Source: Trogon surrucura (taxonomy: Eukaryota; Chordata; Aves; Trogoniformes; Trogonidae). From it: a stretch of 64,000 bases of DNA. The notes under the pieces are model-generated. The model ran no database searches. It saw nothing but the letters and a program-made list of their open reading frames with translations, and had not been told where the DNA came from. Each line of letters starts with the position of its first letter. Position 1 is the stretch's first letter. Positions 21,395 through 31,566 of this stretch are shown one piece after another. A program made the position numbers and the translations under genes. The stretch covers positions 2,429,135-2,493,134 of the forward strand of contig JAJGST010000022.1 of assembly GCA_020746105.1 (NCBI GenBank). Reading direction: 5' to 3'.

Positions 21395-21802
21395 TGTGGA
21401 TGCCCTACATTTTAGTTAGCTGTGCTGGCAGCACTGCATTGCAGAGTTACGACTTTCGTCCTTGAGCTCTTTTCTGAACAATTGCATAACTCTTGCTTGC
21501 TAATTATGAAAAGAGACCCTGACCAGCCAAGTACAGCTCATGTTGAGAGCTTGTCCGTGAGAATGAACAGATAAGGTGCTTCTTGTACACCAGATGTGCA
21601 CGGGAGTGAATGGGAGAGTATGATCAAAACAGACCTGGGAAAGTCTGGTTTCCCTGTGTGATAAGAGAGTGATTGAAGGAATACATGAGCTAATAACAAC
21701 CCTGGATGTATAGTCTGATCACGTGTTTCTAACCCAAAAATAGCACTTCATGCTAGTAGGTATAAATATGTGTGCCTGCTTGCAATAAAGTGAATTCCGT
21801 AT
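21395..21802 (+). repeat. E 3' LTR, truncated
   Basis: Starts TGTGGATGCCC after a degenerate polypurine stretch. Contains the segment shared with E's 5' LTR fragment up to GAATTCCGT, where CR1-a begins. A related LTR lies on the minus strand at 63435-63807. Confidence 0.8.
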
Positions 21803-21890
21803 TCACAGAATCACAGAATCACAGAATGTTAGAGGTTGGAAGGGACCTTAAAGATCATCTAGTCCAACCCACCCGCCAGAGCAGGATCAC

Positions 21891-23239
21891 CTACAGGAGA
21901 GCGCACAGGAACGCGTCCAGGCGGGTTTTGAATGTCTCCAAAGAAGGAGATTCCACAACCTCCCTGGGCAGCCTGTTCCAGTGCTCGGTCACCCTCACAG
22001 TAAAAAAGTTTTTCCTCATATTTTTATGGAACCTCCTGTGTTCCAGCTTACATCCATTGCCCCTTGTCTTGTCAGTGGACGCCGCTGAAAAGAGCCTGGC
22101 TCCATCTTCCTGACATTCCCCCTTGACATATTTATAAACATTAATGAGGTCACCCCTCAGCCTCCTCTTCCCCAAGCTAAAGAGCCCCAGTTCCCTCAGC
22201 CTTTCCTCATAAGGGAGATGCTCCACTCCCTTCACCATCTTTGTGGATCTGCGCTGGACTCTCTCAAGCAGCTCCCTGTCCTTCTTGAACTGAGGGTCCC
22301 AGAACTGGACACAATATTCCAGATGCGGCCTCACCAGGGCAGAGTAGAGGGGCAGGAGGACCTCTCTTGACCTACTTGCTACTCCCCTTCTAATACACCC
22401 CAGGATGCCTTTGGCCTTCTTGGCCACGAGGGCACATTGCTGGCTCATGGTCATCCTGCTGTCCACTAGAACCCCCAGGTCCCTTTCCCCTGTGCTGCTC
22501 TCCAGCAGGGCAGTCCCCAACCTATATTGGCACATGGGGTTATTTTTTCCTAAGTGCAAAACTCTACACTTGCCCTTGTTAAACTTCATAAGATTTCTCC
22601 CCGCCCAGCCCTGCAGCCTGTCCATGTCTCTCTGAATGGCTGCACAGCCTTCCGGTGTGTCAACCACTCCTCCCAGTTTTGTGTCATCAGCAAACTTGCT
22701 GACAACATTCTCTAATCCCTCATCCAGATCATTGATAAATATATTGAAAAGCACCGGCCCGAGCACTGACCCCTGAGGGACCCCACTAGACACAGGCATC
22801 CAGCCAGACTCTGCCCCACTGGCCACAACTCTCTGGCTTCTTCCCTTCAACCAGTTCTCAACCCACCTCACTACTTGGTCATCCAGACCACACTTCCTCA
22901 GTTTACCTATGAGGATCCTGTGGGAGACGCTGTCAAATGCCTTGCCGATGTCCAGATAGACCACATCCACTGCATGGCCACCATCCATCCACCTGGTTAT
23001 GTCTTCATAAAAGGCTATCAGGTTGGTCAAACATGACTTCCCCTTGGCAAAACCATGCTGACTGCTCCTAATAACCTTCTTATCCTTGATATGCCTAGAG
23101 ACAGCATCAAGGATAAGATGTTCCATCACCTTTCCAGGGATGGAGGTGAGGCTGACCGGTCTGTAGTTACCCGGGTCATCCTTCTTGCCCTTCTTATAGA
23201 CTGGAGTGACATTTGCTTTCCTCCAGTCTTCAGGCACCT
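21891..23239 (-). CDS. CR1-a ORF2, RT and C-terminal domain
   Basis: 448 codons open, from the RT fingers ([17 protein letters not shown]) through [13 protein letters not shown], the catalytic D ([11 protein letters not shown]), the FADD box and the C-terminal region to the stop at 21891. All RT motifs are intact. It is cut off from its endonuclease half by the LTR at 23246. The N-terminus is the insertion point, not a real start. Confidence 0.9.
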
Positions 23240-23245
23240 CACCTG

Positions 23246-23647
23246 TGTAGAGGAATTTCTTGTGGAGCAGAGGTGCGGTATAACTTTAAAAGTGTGGACA
23301 ACCCAGCGTAGGCCTAAACAGAGGCTCTGTCCTTGAAGCTGCCTTGGAACACAGGGAGGAGGAGGTTTTATCTGTTTTGTGAGAGCTTTGCGAGATGCTT
23401 GGCGGGAGGTGCTGGCCCCGGGGGGAGAAGAGGGGGTGATAGCCGCTTGCATAGTGGAATGGCATTACCCAATAAAACGCTGGTGCGTGTAAACCTGTAA
23501 CTGACCAACTCTGTTAAGGGGCAGGCGTGGGGACACTGCTGAACTGTATATATTGAGCTGTCCGGAGCAATAAAGGGAGGACGATCTGTAGCCATATTGG
23601 TGTGATGATCGTTAACTTGGCCGGCTCTCCGAAGGGACCCCTCTTCA
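23246..23647 (+). mobile_element. Solo ERVK LTR inside CR1-a
   Basis: 402-bp TG...CA LTR of the A/B family (TGTAGAGGAATTTC to CCCCTCTTCA) with CACCTG on both sides (23240-23245 and 23648-23653). CR1-b has this site uninterrupted, so the empty-site sequence is present in the window. Confidence 0.95.
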
Positions 23648-25044
23648 CACCTGTTCCCCATGACTTACCAAAGATGATGGAGAGTGGCCTAGCAATGACT
23701 CCCGCCAGCTCCCTCAGCACCCGTGGGTGCATCCCATCAGGGCCCATGGATTTATGGATGTTTATGTGTTCAAACTGATCCTTAACCCACTCCTCATCAA
23801 CCAGGGCAAACTCCTCCTTTATCTTGACTTCGTCTGGTGCCTCAGGGGACTGAGGCTCCTGAGAACAGTCTCCATCAGTGTACACTGAGGCAAAGAAGGC
23901 ATTCAACAACTCTGCCTTCTTTCTGTCCTCTGTCTCCAGGGCACCCACCTCATTCAACAGAGGGCCTACACTGCCTCTAGTGTTAGTTTTGTCAGCAATG
24001 TATTTGAAGAAGCCCTTTCTGTTGTCCTTGACCTCCCTTGCAAGTTTTAATTCCAAGGAGGCCTTAGCGTTTCTAATTGCCTCCCTACACTCCCTGACAG
24101 CTGTCCTGTACTCCACCCAAGTGGCCAGCCCTTCCTTCCACAATTTATATACCCTCCCCTTCCACCTGAGTCTACCCAGCTGATCCCTGGTTAACCATGC
24201 AGGTCTCCTGGATCTCTTTCTTGATTTCCTACCTGATGGGATGCACTGATCCTGAGCCTGGAAGAAGTGGTCCTTGAATGCCAACCAACTCTCTGGGGGA
24301 AACCCCTTTACCTTCCAGCTCCCTGTCGCAAGGGGTTTCCCCCAGCAATTGCTTGAAGAGGCCAAAGTTGGCCCTTCTGAAGTCCAGAGCTGAGATCCTG
24401 CTTGGTATTCTGTTTCTACTGCACAGGATCCTGAACTCCACTATCTCATGGTCGCTGCAGCCAAGATTGCCCTCAACCTTCACTGCTTCAACCAGACCTT
24501 CCTTGTTGGTGAACACAAGGTCCAGCAGCGCTCCTCTCCTGGTCGGTTCATCCACCATTTGCATCAAAAAGTTATTACCGATGCACTGGAGGAACCTCCT
24601 GGACTGAGGATGGCTGGCTGTGTGGGACTTCCAGCAAACATCTGGGTAGCTGAAATCCCCCATGAGAACCAGGGCCTGGGATTGAGAGGCTGCTGTCATC
24701 TGCCTGTAAAAGGCCTCATCAACTTCCTCCTCCTGATCAGGTGGTCTGTATTAGACACCCACCACAGTATCACCTAAGCTAGCCTTCCCCTTAATTCCTA
24801 CCCACAAACTCTCTAGTTGCTCCTCATCTGCCCCTGGATGGATCTCAATACACTCCAGTTGCTCTCTCAGATAAAGAGCAACTCCCCCACCTCGCCTCAT
24901 CGGCCTGTCTTTCCTGAAAAGAACATAACCATCAAGGCGCACATTCCAGTTATGTGAGCTGTCTCTCCACGTCTCTGTAATTGCAATAAGATCATAGTTC
25001 TCCAGCTGCCCATAGACTTCTAATTCTCCCTGCTTATTCCCCAT
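23648..25044 (-). pseudogene. CR1-a ORF2, endonuclease to RT start
   Basis: Endonuclease motifs [16 protein letters not shown] and SDHEIVEF, then the linker and start of RT (up to FGKSWGTG). Broken by a TAA after LGDTVVGV (near 24752) and by an extra ~4 bases near 24300 (CTCTGGGGGAAACCC compared with CR1-b) that shift the frame. Residues needed for nicking appear present. Confidence 0.85.
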
Positions 25045-25372
25045 GCTTCTTATATTGGTATACAGACACTTAAGAGATTTAATGGAGCATCTGTTACCGT
25101 TGCTTGTGCCTTTTACACCTAACCCTGGGATACTTCCCCTTGGCTCATGTGTAGTGAGTCGGGTTTCATCCCCTTCCCCCTTCCAACCTAGTTTAAAGCC
25201 CTATCGATTAATCCCTCCAACTCTGCACCAAGAATATTCCACCCTGTCTGAGACAGCTCTACACCACCTATATCTCTCATGCCCAGTACCACGTAAACGT
25301 CCTTGTGATCATAAAACCGAAAACGTTGCTGGTGGCACCAGTCTTTGAGCAATTCATAATACACCAACAGCA
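25045..25372 (-). pseudogene. CR1-a ORF1 C-terminal remnant
   Basis: The end of ORF1 (DWCHQQRFRFYDHKDVY, LGMRDIGGVELS) matching the fuller ORF1 in CR1-b. In CR1 this region belongs to an esterase-like (SGNH hydrolase) domain. Truncated at the J LTR junction. Confidence 0.7.
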
Positions 25373-26281
25373 TGGACAACGGTGAGACAAGTCTCAAGGC
25401 CCATACACAAACATTTATTAATTTATCAGAATGTATAGATCGGTCTCACGACAATTGACTCTAATTTAAAAGCACGATAGGGCAGACAATAGAAGAAACA
25501 TCCAGGAAAAGGCTAAATAAGCAATGAACTTACAACAACGTAATAATAATAACAAGGAATAATAAAGGACCTTGCATTATTTAGCGGGGAAAAGGGGAAA
25601 AGAGAGAGAGAGAGAGACTTAACAAGGAAAAAAGACATAACTTCTAATAGGGAACATTACACTTCTGATTACAAGACAGAAAGTAAGTATAAACTAAGCA
25701 AACAGTGTGATAGGCCTTGCATTATTTAGTAAGAGAGGAGAAAAGGAAAGGGGGGGGGGAGAGAGAGAGGTGGGGGGAAGGAGACAGAGAGAGACAGAGA
25801 TCACCGGTCCTGATTCCTGCATTTGCCACCAGCAAGGGTTCAAGGATGATGTCATTTTTTTCTCTTCTCCTGCACTTTTCTTCTTGGTGTCTTCATCTCA
25901 GGTTACATGCTTCTTCAGTCTGCTTTCTTCTGTCTCTTGCTTCAATATATACCATTTTCTGTGTGCGGACGTGCAGAATGCCAGATGGGGGGCATTCTTT
26001 TCAGTAATTCTCATGAACATGTGCGAACGCCCTATGTCCTTGAAAGAGGTGTGAATGCCCTATCTCCTTGAAAGATATGCTAGAGATTAGGCCATCCTGC
26101 CTCCACAAGATTACCTCACCCCTAACCAAATCCTTCCTCAGGGCTGTTTGAGGCATTTGTAGTCATATGAGATCACGGCTCTACAACATTCCATAAACTG
26201 GTTTTCTTTTCTGACCATGCTGGGGGATTGTAAAAATGAAAAGAAATGTTTAAGGCAAAATCCACGGATCAGTCCGCTACA
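25373..26281 (-). repeat. LTR J, longest copy (left end missing)
   Basis: Minus-strand J LTR running from GACAACGGTGAG to GTCCGCTACA. It holds the middle segment missing from other copies, including two purine-rich simple repeats (25590-25616 and 25740-25800, mostly GA and G runs). The TGTCATGTCC end is absent, replaced by CR1-a. Confidence 0.75.
25740..25800. repeat. GA/G-rich simple repeat
   Basis: Purine-only tract (G10, then GAGAGA and GGGGGG runs, GACAGAGAG) inside LTR J. A similar (GA)n run lies at 28100-28135 in another J copy, so it belongs to the LTR. Confidence 0.8.
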
Positions 26282-26481
26282 CACAGCCACGGCCACAGAG
26301 ACATCAAGTTGAACCCTGAGGTGCAGGGTCCTGGTTAGGATTAGGGTTCAGAGATCCATAGAGTCTGAAGCTGCAGAGACAGTTGGGCTGGACAAGGCAT
26401 TCCAAGGGGAACATAACACTGCACCAATAGCGCTCCACCCTCACATTTCTGATTTTGGGACACCCATGGCCATTATGACGT
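26282..26481 (+). repeat. Satellite monomer, plus orientation
   Basis: About one monomer (CAGCCACGGCC to CCATTATGACGT) with the TTAGGG box near 26337 and AGATCCATAG near 26352. The last five bases are half of the duplication around the next LTR. Confidence 0.88.
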
Positions 26482-27668
26482 TGTTTTGGTTTGACCTGGC
26501 GGGATTTTGGAGGCAGGGTGGGAGCTACAGGGTGGCTTCTGTAAGAAGCTGCTAGAAGCTCCCCAAGTTTGATAGAGCCAGTGCCAGCTGGCTCCAAAGA
26601 GGGACCCGCCACTGGCCAAGGCTGAGCCTATCAGTAAGGTGATAGCAGAGGAACGCCTCTGTGAAAAACATATTTAAGAACGGGGAAAAGAATTGAGTCA
26701 TAACAGCTGGCACATAGATGGAGGAGTGAGAATCTGTGCAGACACCAAGGTCAATGAAGAAGGAGGGGGAGGGAGGATGAGCTCCAGGCGCCAGAGCAGA
26801 GAGTCCCCCGGGTCCATGGTGAAGACCATGGTGAAGCGGGTTGTCCCCCTGCAGCCCATGGGCGAGGTGCAGATGTCCACCGTGAGGATCACCGCGTAGA
26901 TGTCCACCGAGGACTCCACGCCGTGTGGGTGGATGCCTGAAAGGGGACTGTAGCCCGTGGGAAGCCTGCATCAGAGCAAGTCGCTGCCGGAACCTGTAGC
27001 CCGTGGAAGAGAGGAATGCCCACGCTGGAGCAGGTTGGCCGGTGGGACTTTTGGGATGCAGCGGGTGGCTCACGCTGGGGCAGTTTCCCCTGAAGGACTG
27101 CGCCTCAGACTCTTGAGGGGTGAGCTGCCCCTCATGAGGTGTCTCACGTTGGGCAGTTTGTGATGAATTGCTCTTCGTGGGACGACTCACACGGATAAGA
27201 GAGCGTGAAGCTAGTCTCCCGTGAGAGGGACCCCACAATGGCCCTGGGGAAGAGTGAAGAGTCCTCTCCCGGAATGCAGAAAGCGATGAAACCAACGTCG
27301 GGTGAACTGACCGTAACCCCCATTCCCTGTCCCCCTGTGCCGCTCGGGGGGAGGAGGTGGAGAAACCGGGATTGATGTTAAGCCCGGGAAGAAGGGAGGG
27401 ATGGGGGGAAGGTGTTCTGTTTGTTAAGATCTGTTTGCTCTTTCTTACTTCTCACTACTCCTCTCTGACTGGTTCTCTTAATAAATGTACCTAATTTCCC
27501 CAAAATCGAGTCGGTTTTGCCCGGAACGGTAAATGAGGGTGATCTCCCTGTCCTTATCTCAAAGCATAAGCCCTTGGAAATATTTTCTCCCCCTGTCTAG
27601 CAGTGAAGGGGGAGTGAGAGAGCGGCCGTGTGGGTATCTGCCAGCCAACCAGGGTCAAACCCACGACA
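26482..27668 (+). mobile_element. Solo ERVL-type LTR, 1187 bp
   Basis: TGTTTTGGTTTGACCTGG to CAAACCCACGACA, flanked by GACGT at 26477-26481 and 27669-27673, with satellite continuing on both sides. AATAAATG signal near 27480. Five-base duplications and the 'GGTTTGACC' start suggest an ERVL-type element; class is inference. A 247-codon minus frame inside it looks like chance. Confidence 0.88.
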
Positions 27669-27729
27669 GACGTCAGGCAGAAACCTGAGGTGCAGGGTCC
27701 TGGTTAGGGTTAGGGATCGAGATCCGTAG
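27669..27729 (+). repeat. Satellite fragment, plus orientation
   Basis: Continues the monomer broken at 26481 (CGTCAGGCAGAAACC, TTAGGG box, GAGATCCGTAG) up to the next J LTR. Confidence 0.88.
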
Positions 27730-28103
27730 TGTCATGTCCGACCCGGGAGAGAGGGACAAGTGACTTTCAGATTCATAATAAACCATCGTCGTGGACAACG
27801 GTGATAAAATTTTCAAGACCCATACACAAACATTTATTAATTTATCATAATCTGTAGATAGGACTCATGAGAACTGATTATAATTTAAAAGCAAGGTAGG
27901 GCAGAACAAACATCCAGGAAAAGGCTAAATAAGAAATGAATTTAGAACAACTTAATAATAATAACAAGGAATAATAAAGGACATCTAAACACAATATTAA
28001 GTCGGACAATGTGACACTTAACCATCACAAGAAAGAAATTTAGGCATAAAACCAAATAAACAGTAGGATAGTCCTTGCATTACTTAGCAAGGAAAAGGGA
28101 AAA

Positions 28104-28134
<31 letters not shown>

Positions 28135-28333
28135 TCACCGGTCCAGGTTTCTGCAATGGTCCAGCAAAAGCAGAGTTCAGGATGCGCTGGTCATTGTCTT
28201 CTTTCTTCTTTTTCTTCTTGTTGAAATCTTTTCTTTACCTTACCTCAATTTATACTCAATTTTTTATGTGCGGACCTGCAGAATGCCAGGTAAGAGGCAT
28301 TTTTTCCAGTAATTCCCATTAACATGTGTGAAT
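27730..28333 (-). repeat. LTR J, minus, partial
   Basis: Starts TGTCATGTCCGACCC directly after a monomer's AGATCCGTAG, the same satellite position as the copies at 4286 and 43188. Runs to CATGTGTGAATCCC, then meets an inverted piece of the same LTR. Includes a (GA)n run near 28100-28135. Confidence 0.78.
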
Positions 28334-28622
28334 CCCTCTTTGGAAGGATTTTGGGAGAGCAGGCTGATCTGTCGATTTCGCCCTAAACATTTCTTCTGTT
28401 TTTTACAAGCCCCCAGCATGGTCAGAAAACAAAACCAGTTTTTGGTCCTATGGAATGTTGTAGAGGGGCGATCTGATAAGGCTACAAATGCCTCAAACAG
28501 CCCTGGTGACAAATATGTGTAGGGATTAGGAAATCTTGAGGATGCAGGATGGCCTTATCTCTAGCACATCTTTCAAGGAGATAGAGCATTCGCACATATT
28601 ATTGAGAATTACTGGAAAGAAC
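28334..28622 (+). repeat. LTR J, plus, partial (inverted partner)
   Basis: The U3 side of LTR J in plus orientation (AGCATGGTCAGAAAAC, GATCTGATAAGGC) ending at TACTGGAAAGAA. Its last ~45 bases are inverted relative to 28290-28333, forming a stem-type arrangement. It abuts ERVK env sequence. Confidence 0.75.
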
Positions 28623-29190
28623 ATCAGCAACACTGCTGAAAAATTGTGATATCAATGTGCAACTTTGGAATGCTGCAGAACGTATTTTTACTTCTATTTT
28701 TGCCCCCGGTGTAGCAGTTGCAAACGCACTAACAACCTTAAATAAAATGGCTTGCTGGATAGAAAAGAATGCTAATTTAACCTCTGAAGTTTTGTCACAA
28801 TTGGCTAACGATGTGAGGCATGCTACCTTGCAGAACCGTGCAGCAATTGATTTCTTGCTTCTGGCACATGGGCATGGATGCGAAGAGTTTGACGGAATGT
28901 GTTGCATGAACCTGGAAGATCATTCGAAATCCACCCACAAGAAGATACGAGATCTACAAATCATGACTCATCAGATTCAAGAAGACATAGGGTTTTTTTG
29001 GGATTGAAAAGTTGTTTAGGCAATGGGGTTTGTCAGGGTCTTCAATGTCTTTGGTTAAAACAGGATTTTTAATAGTGCTTGTGGTTGTAATCGTGCTCTT
29101 AATGCTACCCTGCCTGATCACTCTGATGCGAAGGGCCCTGCATCAGACTGTTGAGGCAGCGTTTGTAGCTCAGAAACAAAGAGGGGGAAC
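28623..29190 (+). pseudogene. env: ERVK-like env TM remnant (I)
   Basis: TM subunit: LQNRAAIDFLLLA, C-X6-CC (GCEEFDGMCC near 28880), heptad region, then a membrane anchor near 29060-29120. A frameshift near 29007 splits ectodomain and anchor. It ends at a polypurine stretch (AAAGAGGGGGAAC) just before an LTR. Related to D env but a distinct copy; SU and everything upstream are missing. Confidence 0.82.
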
Positions 29191-29536
29191 TGTGGGGGAT
29201 GGCAGCTGGACTGCTGAAAACCTGGCATTGGTTGAAGACATTGACCTTGACAAATTCCCAGTGTACCCTTGAGATGGGAAGTCGTATGCACTGAGTTTGG
29301 ACACGTTTGCGGAACCTTCTCCCTCAGGATCCGGAGGGATGAGCCCAGCTGGAAGCTGCTCAGTGTTAACCAATTAGAACTTGAACAACAAGTGTTTGAC
29401 CTATAGGCAAAGGCCACGCTACCTTCTTCTACTACCTTCGACTATGTATAAAAGGCACACCCTTTGTATAATAAAGGAGCCATTTTTGAGCGACTTTGAT
29501 CACCATACAGATGTGTCCTGTCCGTCTCTACAACAA
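29191..29536 (+). repeat. 3' LTR of remnant I
   Basis: TGTGGGGGATGGC to CTCTACAACA, about 346 bp, with TATAAAAGG near 29449 and AATAAAGG near 29471. It directly follows env I and its polypurine tract. The sequence beyond is the leader of provirus H, so I and H were joined at or near this LTR. Confidence 0.75.
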
Positions 29537-29765
29537 CATCAGGTGGCTTGGACTTGAAAGTGCTTTCCTCAAACCCCTAACAGGTGTGTTAGGAATTTGA
29601 GATAATTTATTTAGTGTGTAAGAGAGAGAATTTGATCCCTGACCTTTGGGAGGTGTGGGAGGAAGGTTGGGAAAAAGTTGTAAAAGTTTGTAAGAAACAA
29701 TTTGCGTGGAAGCTTGAGAAAAGACAGAAAAGCAAATAGTTGTAGATTTATAAAGATATTACAAG
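29537..29765 (+). other. H leader
   Basis: 230 bases before the gag ATG. I find no convincing primer-binding site, which fits loss of the 5' LTR region when it was joined to remnant I. Confidence 0.5.
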
Positions 29766-30561
29766 ATGGGTAACACTCAAGGAGAAATTTTAAAGAAAAG
29801 CCCCTTAGGCTGTGTATTAACACACTGGAAGGACATTAACAGGACAGGGGGCACAGAGAGTAAAAAGACTCTTATTAAATATTGTAATCATTGGTGGTTG
29901 CTTTATAAACTAGAAAATGATGCCAAGTGGCCTCTTAACGGATCTTTAGAATATAACAATCTTATACAGCTGATGCTGTTTTTTGCAGTGAGAAGGGAAA
30001 TGGGATGAGGTTTCATATACAGATACGTTTTTTGCTCTCCGAAATCATCCAGAGTGGCAGAGGGACTGTGGGATGAGCCCACCACAGGACCTCATAGTGC
30101 TTGTATTAGAGAAGGAAAATAATAAAGATCTCAAAGCCAGATTGAAGCGGTGTTACTCGGGGTGCAGTATTGGTCAGAGATGCATTAGAACAGATAAAGT
30201 GCATCAAACCTCAGAACAAGGCTTAACAGATTTGTTTGCACCCTGTCCTCCACCACAGGAACAATATGTAGACTCGGATACCACTCCTACCCCCCCAGAC
30301 AGCCCTATAGCCTCCATACTAGACAAAAATGCGCCTCAGTAATTTTACAGGTGCCCCTCCGAGAGGCAGTAAGGCCTGACGGCGGGACAATGTTAATTAA
30401 AGTGCCTTTTTCCACTACTGATTTAGGAGAATGGAAAAGGGTTGCCGAGGATTACAGGAGTGATCCAGTGATGGTATCTAAACACTTTCAGTTTAGAGTG
30501 AAACAGCATAACCCTGATTGGAACGAACAACAAGAAGTAGAATTTTTGGTTGACATAGGGG
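29766..30561 (+). pseudogene. gag: H gag and protease start
   Basis: ATG at 29766 (MGNTQGEILKKSPLGCVL) is a gamma-type matrix start. A frame change near 30005 is followed by a matrix/p12 region (proline-rich, PPPQEQYVDSD) and an N-terminal capsid block (VPFSTTDLGEWK). An internal deletion then joins capsid to the protease start (EVEFLVDIG) at about 30540. ERVL G interrupts inside the active-site codons at 30561. Confidence 0.8.
30557..30561 (+). other. Target duplication of G, left copy
   Basis: AGGGG before G's TGTCCTGGG; the same five bases follow G at 37217-37221. Confidence 0.85.
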
Positions 30562-31367
30562 TGTCCTGGGTTTAACTAAAAAACCCAGTCCTGTTTAGCG
30601 ATTTCTGCTTTCCAGTTTAGTGTCTTCTAAAAGGCTGCACATTCTGAAGTTAGCAGGATGTTTTTGCAGACAGTGTGTGCTACTGGCAGTGATAACACCT
30701 GATGTTTACAGTCACTGCCTGGGACTGGGATGCAGAGAGGCTCTTGCTCATACTTATTCCTGTAGTGACCAAGGCCACTGCTGGCTCTTGTGTGCCACGC
30801 TGGGGGTGCCGGGTAGTAAGAGGGGGCACAAGGAAGTAAAAGGTTGCACCTCCGGGGGGTAATAGACAGGACAGGTGACCAACGAGAGTATTCCATCCCA
30901 TGTACGTCATATTTAGTATAAATTGAGTGATCATGGGGGTTTCGTCCCTTTTTTCTTCGCCTTCTTCCGCTTTTTCTGCAATGGCCGGTGTCCAGAGAGG
31001 ATTCCATCTGACCTCCTGATTTTGATCCGGAACCTGAGTTCCCGAATCCAGCTCCCTGTATCCAGTTCCCTGCCGCCGCTGAGCCTGGAGTTTCCCCAGT
31101 GCCTCCTGCTCTGCAGTATCAGTGGGGATTGCTCTCGGGGGAGGGAGTTGGGTTTGATATCGGGCTACTATCTATAGTTGTATATAATTCTTTATTTTTA
31201 TCTTTTCACCATTATTTCTATTATTTTCATTAAAGCTGTTCTAGTTTTTTCTTCCCTAACCGGTAAGTCTCTCTCCCTCATTCCCTTTTCCCGTTTTGGG
31301 GCGGGGGAAGAGGGTCTTAGGGAGCGTCTGTCTGTGTTAGTGGCTGGCCCAGCCCTAACCCGCGACA
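30562..31367 (+). repeat. G 5' LTR
   Basis: TGTCCTGGGTTTAACT to CTAACCCGCGACA. Promoter-like TATTTAGTATAAATTG near 30908 and ATTAAAG near 31230. An 80-codon frame in the middle recurs in the 3' LTR, but it has no supporting features. Confidence 0.9.
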
Positions 31368-31374
31368 GATTTAT

Positions 31375-31392
31375 TGGCGCTCAACGTGGGGC
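31375..31392 (+). other. G primer-binding site
   Basis: TGGCGCTCAACGTGGGGC, one base from the tRNA-Lys1,2-type site TGGCGCCCAACGTGGGGC. Confidence 0.85.
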
Positions 31393-31566
31393 AGAGTAAA
31401 CAAACACCAATCGGGCTCAGAATATTTTACCAGCTATTTAGACAAAACTGGGCTCTGATATATTGCCCGCATAGTTTAAATTCCATCCGGCACAGTCGAG
31501 AGCGTATCAGATCTTTTCTTTGAACGTTCTGAAGGGTTAGAAGAGAAAAACCGGACAGCTCACATC

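Larger units (their letters stand above)
21803..25372 (-). mobile_element. CR1-a, long LINE copy
   Basis: Minus-strand CR1: 3' end is the (CACAGAAT)-type repeat at 21803-21825, followed upstream by ORF2 (endonuclease and RT) and part of ORF1. It is interrupted by a solo LTR at 23246-23647. The 5' end stops near 25372 against a J LTR, so it is 5' truncated. Closely similar along its length to CR1-b (58905-62923). Confidence 0.93.

Noticed and set aside
21891-25044. Host gene with reverse-transcriptase domain
   Set aside because: 3' CACAGAAT repeats, endonuclease-RT layout and a second copy show a CR1 LINE.
25190-25400. Window-wide inversion between the two CR1/J blocks
   Set aside because: CR1-a and CR1-b share orientation and have different flanks, so they are separate insertions rather than a duplicated block.
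26552-27295. 247-codon minus frame
   Set aside because: Lies wholly inside a solo LTR, composition His/Pro/Ser-rich, no motif; a chance frame in GC-rich DNA.
29537-29765. H 5' LTR or primer site
   Set aside because: The LTR before it follows ERVK env and polypurine tract and does not match H's 3' LTR; no tRNA-complementary 18-mer found.
30923-31177. 84-codon frame repeated in both LTRs of G and similar in F's LTR
   Set aside because: Repetition is explained by LTR homology; low-complexity Phe/Ser-rich product and changed in F.
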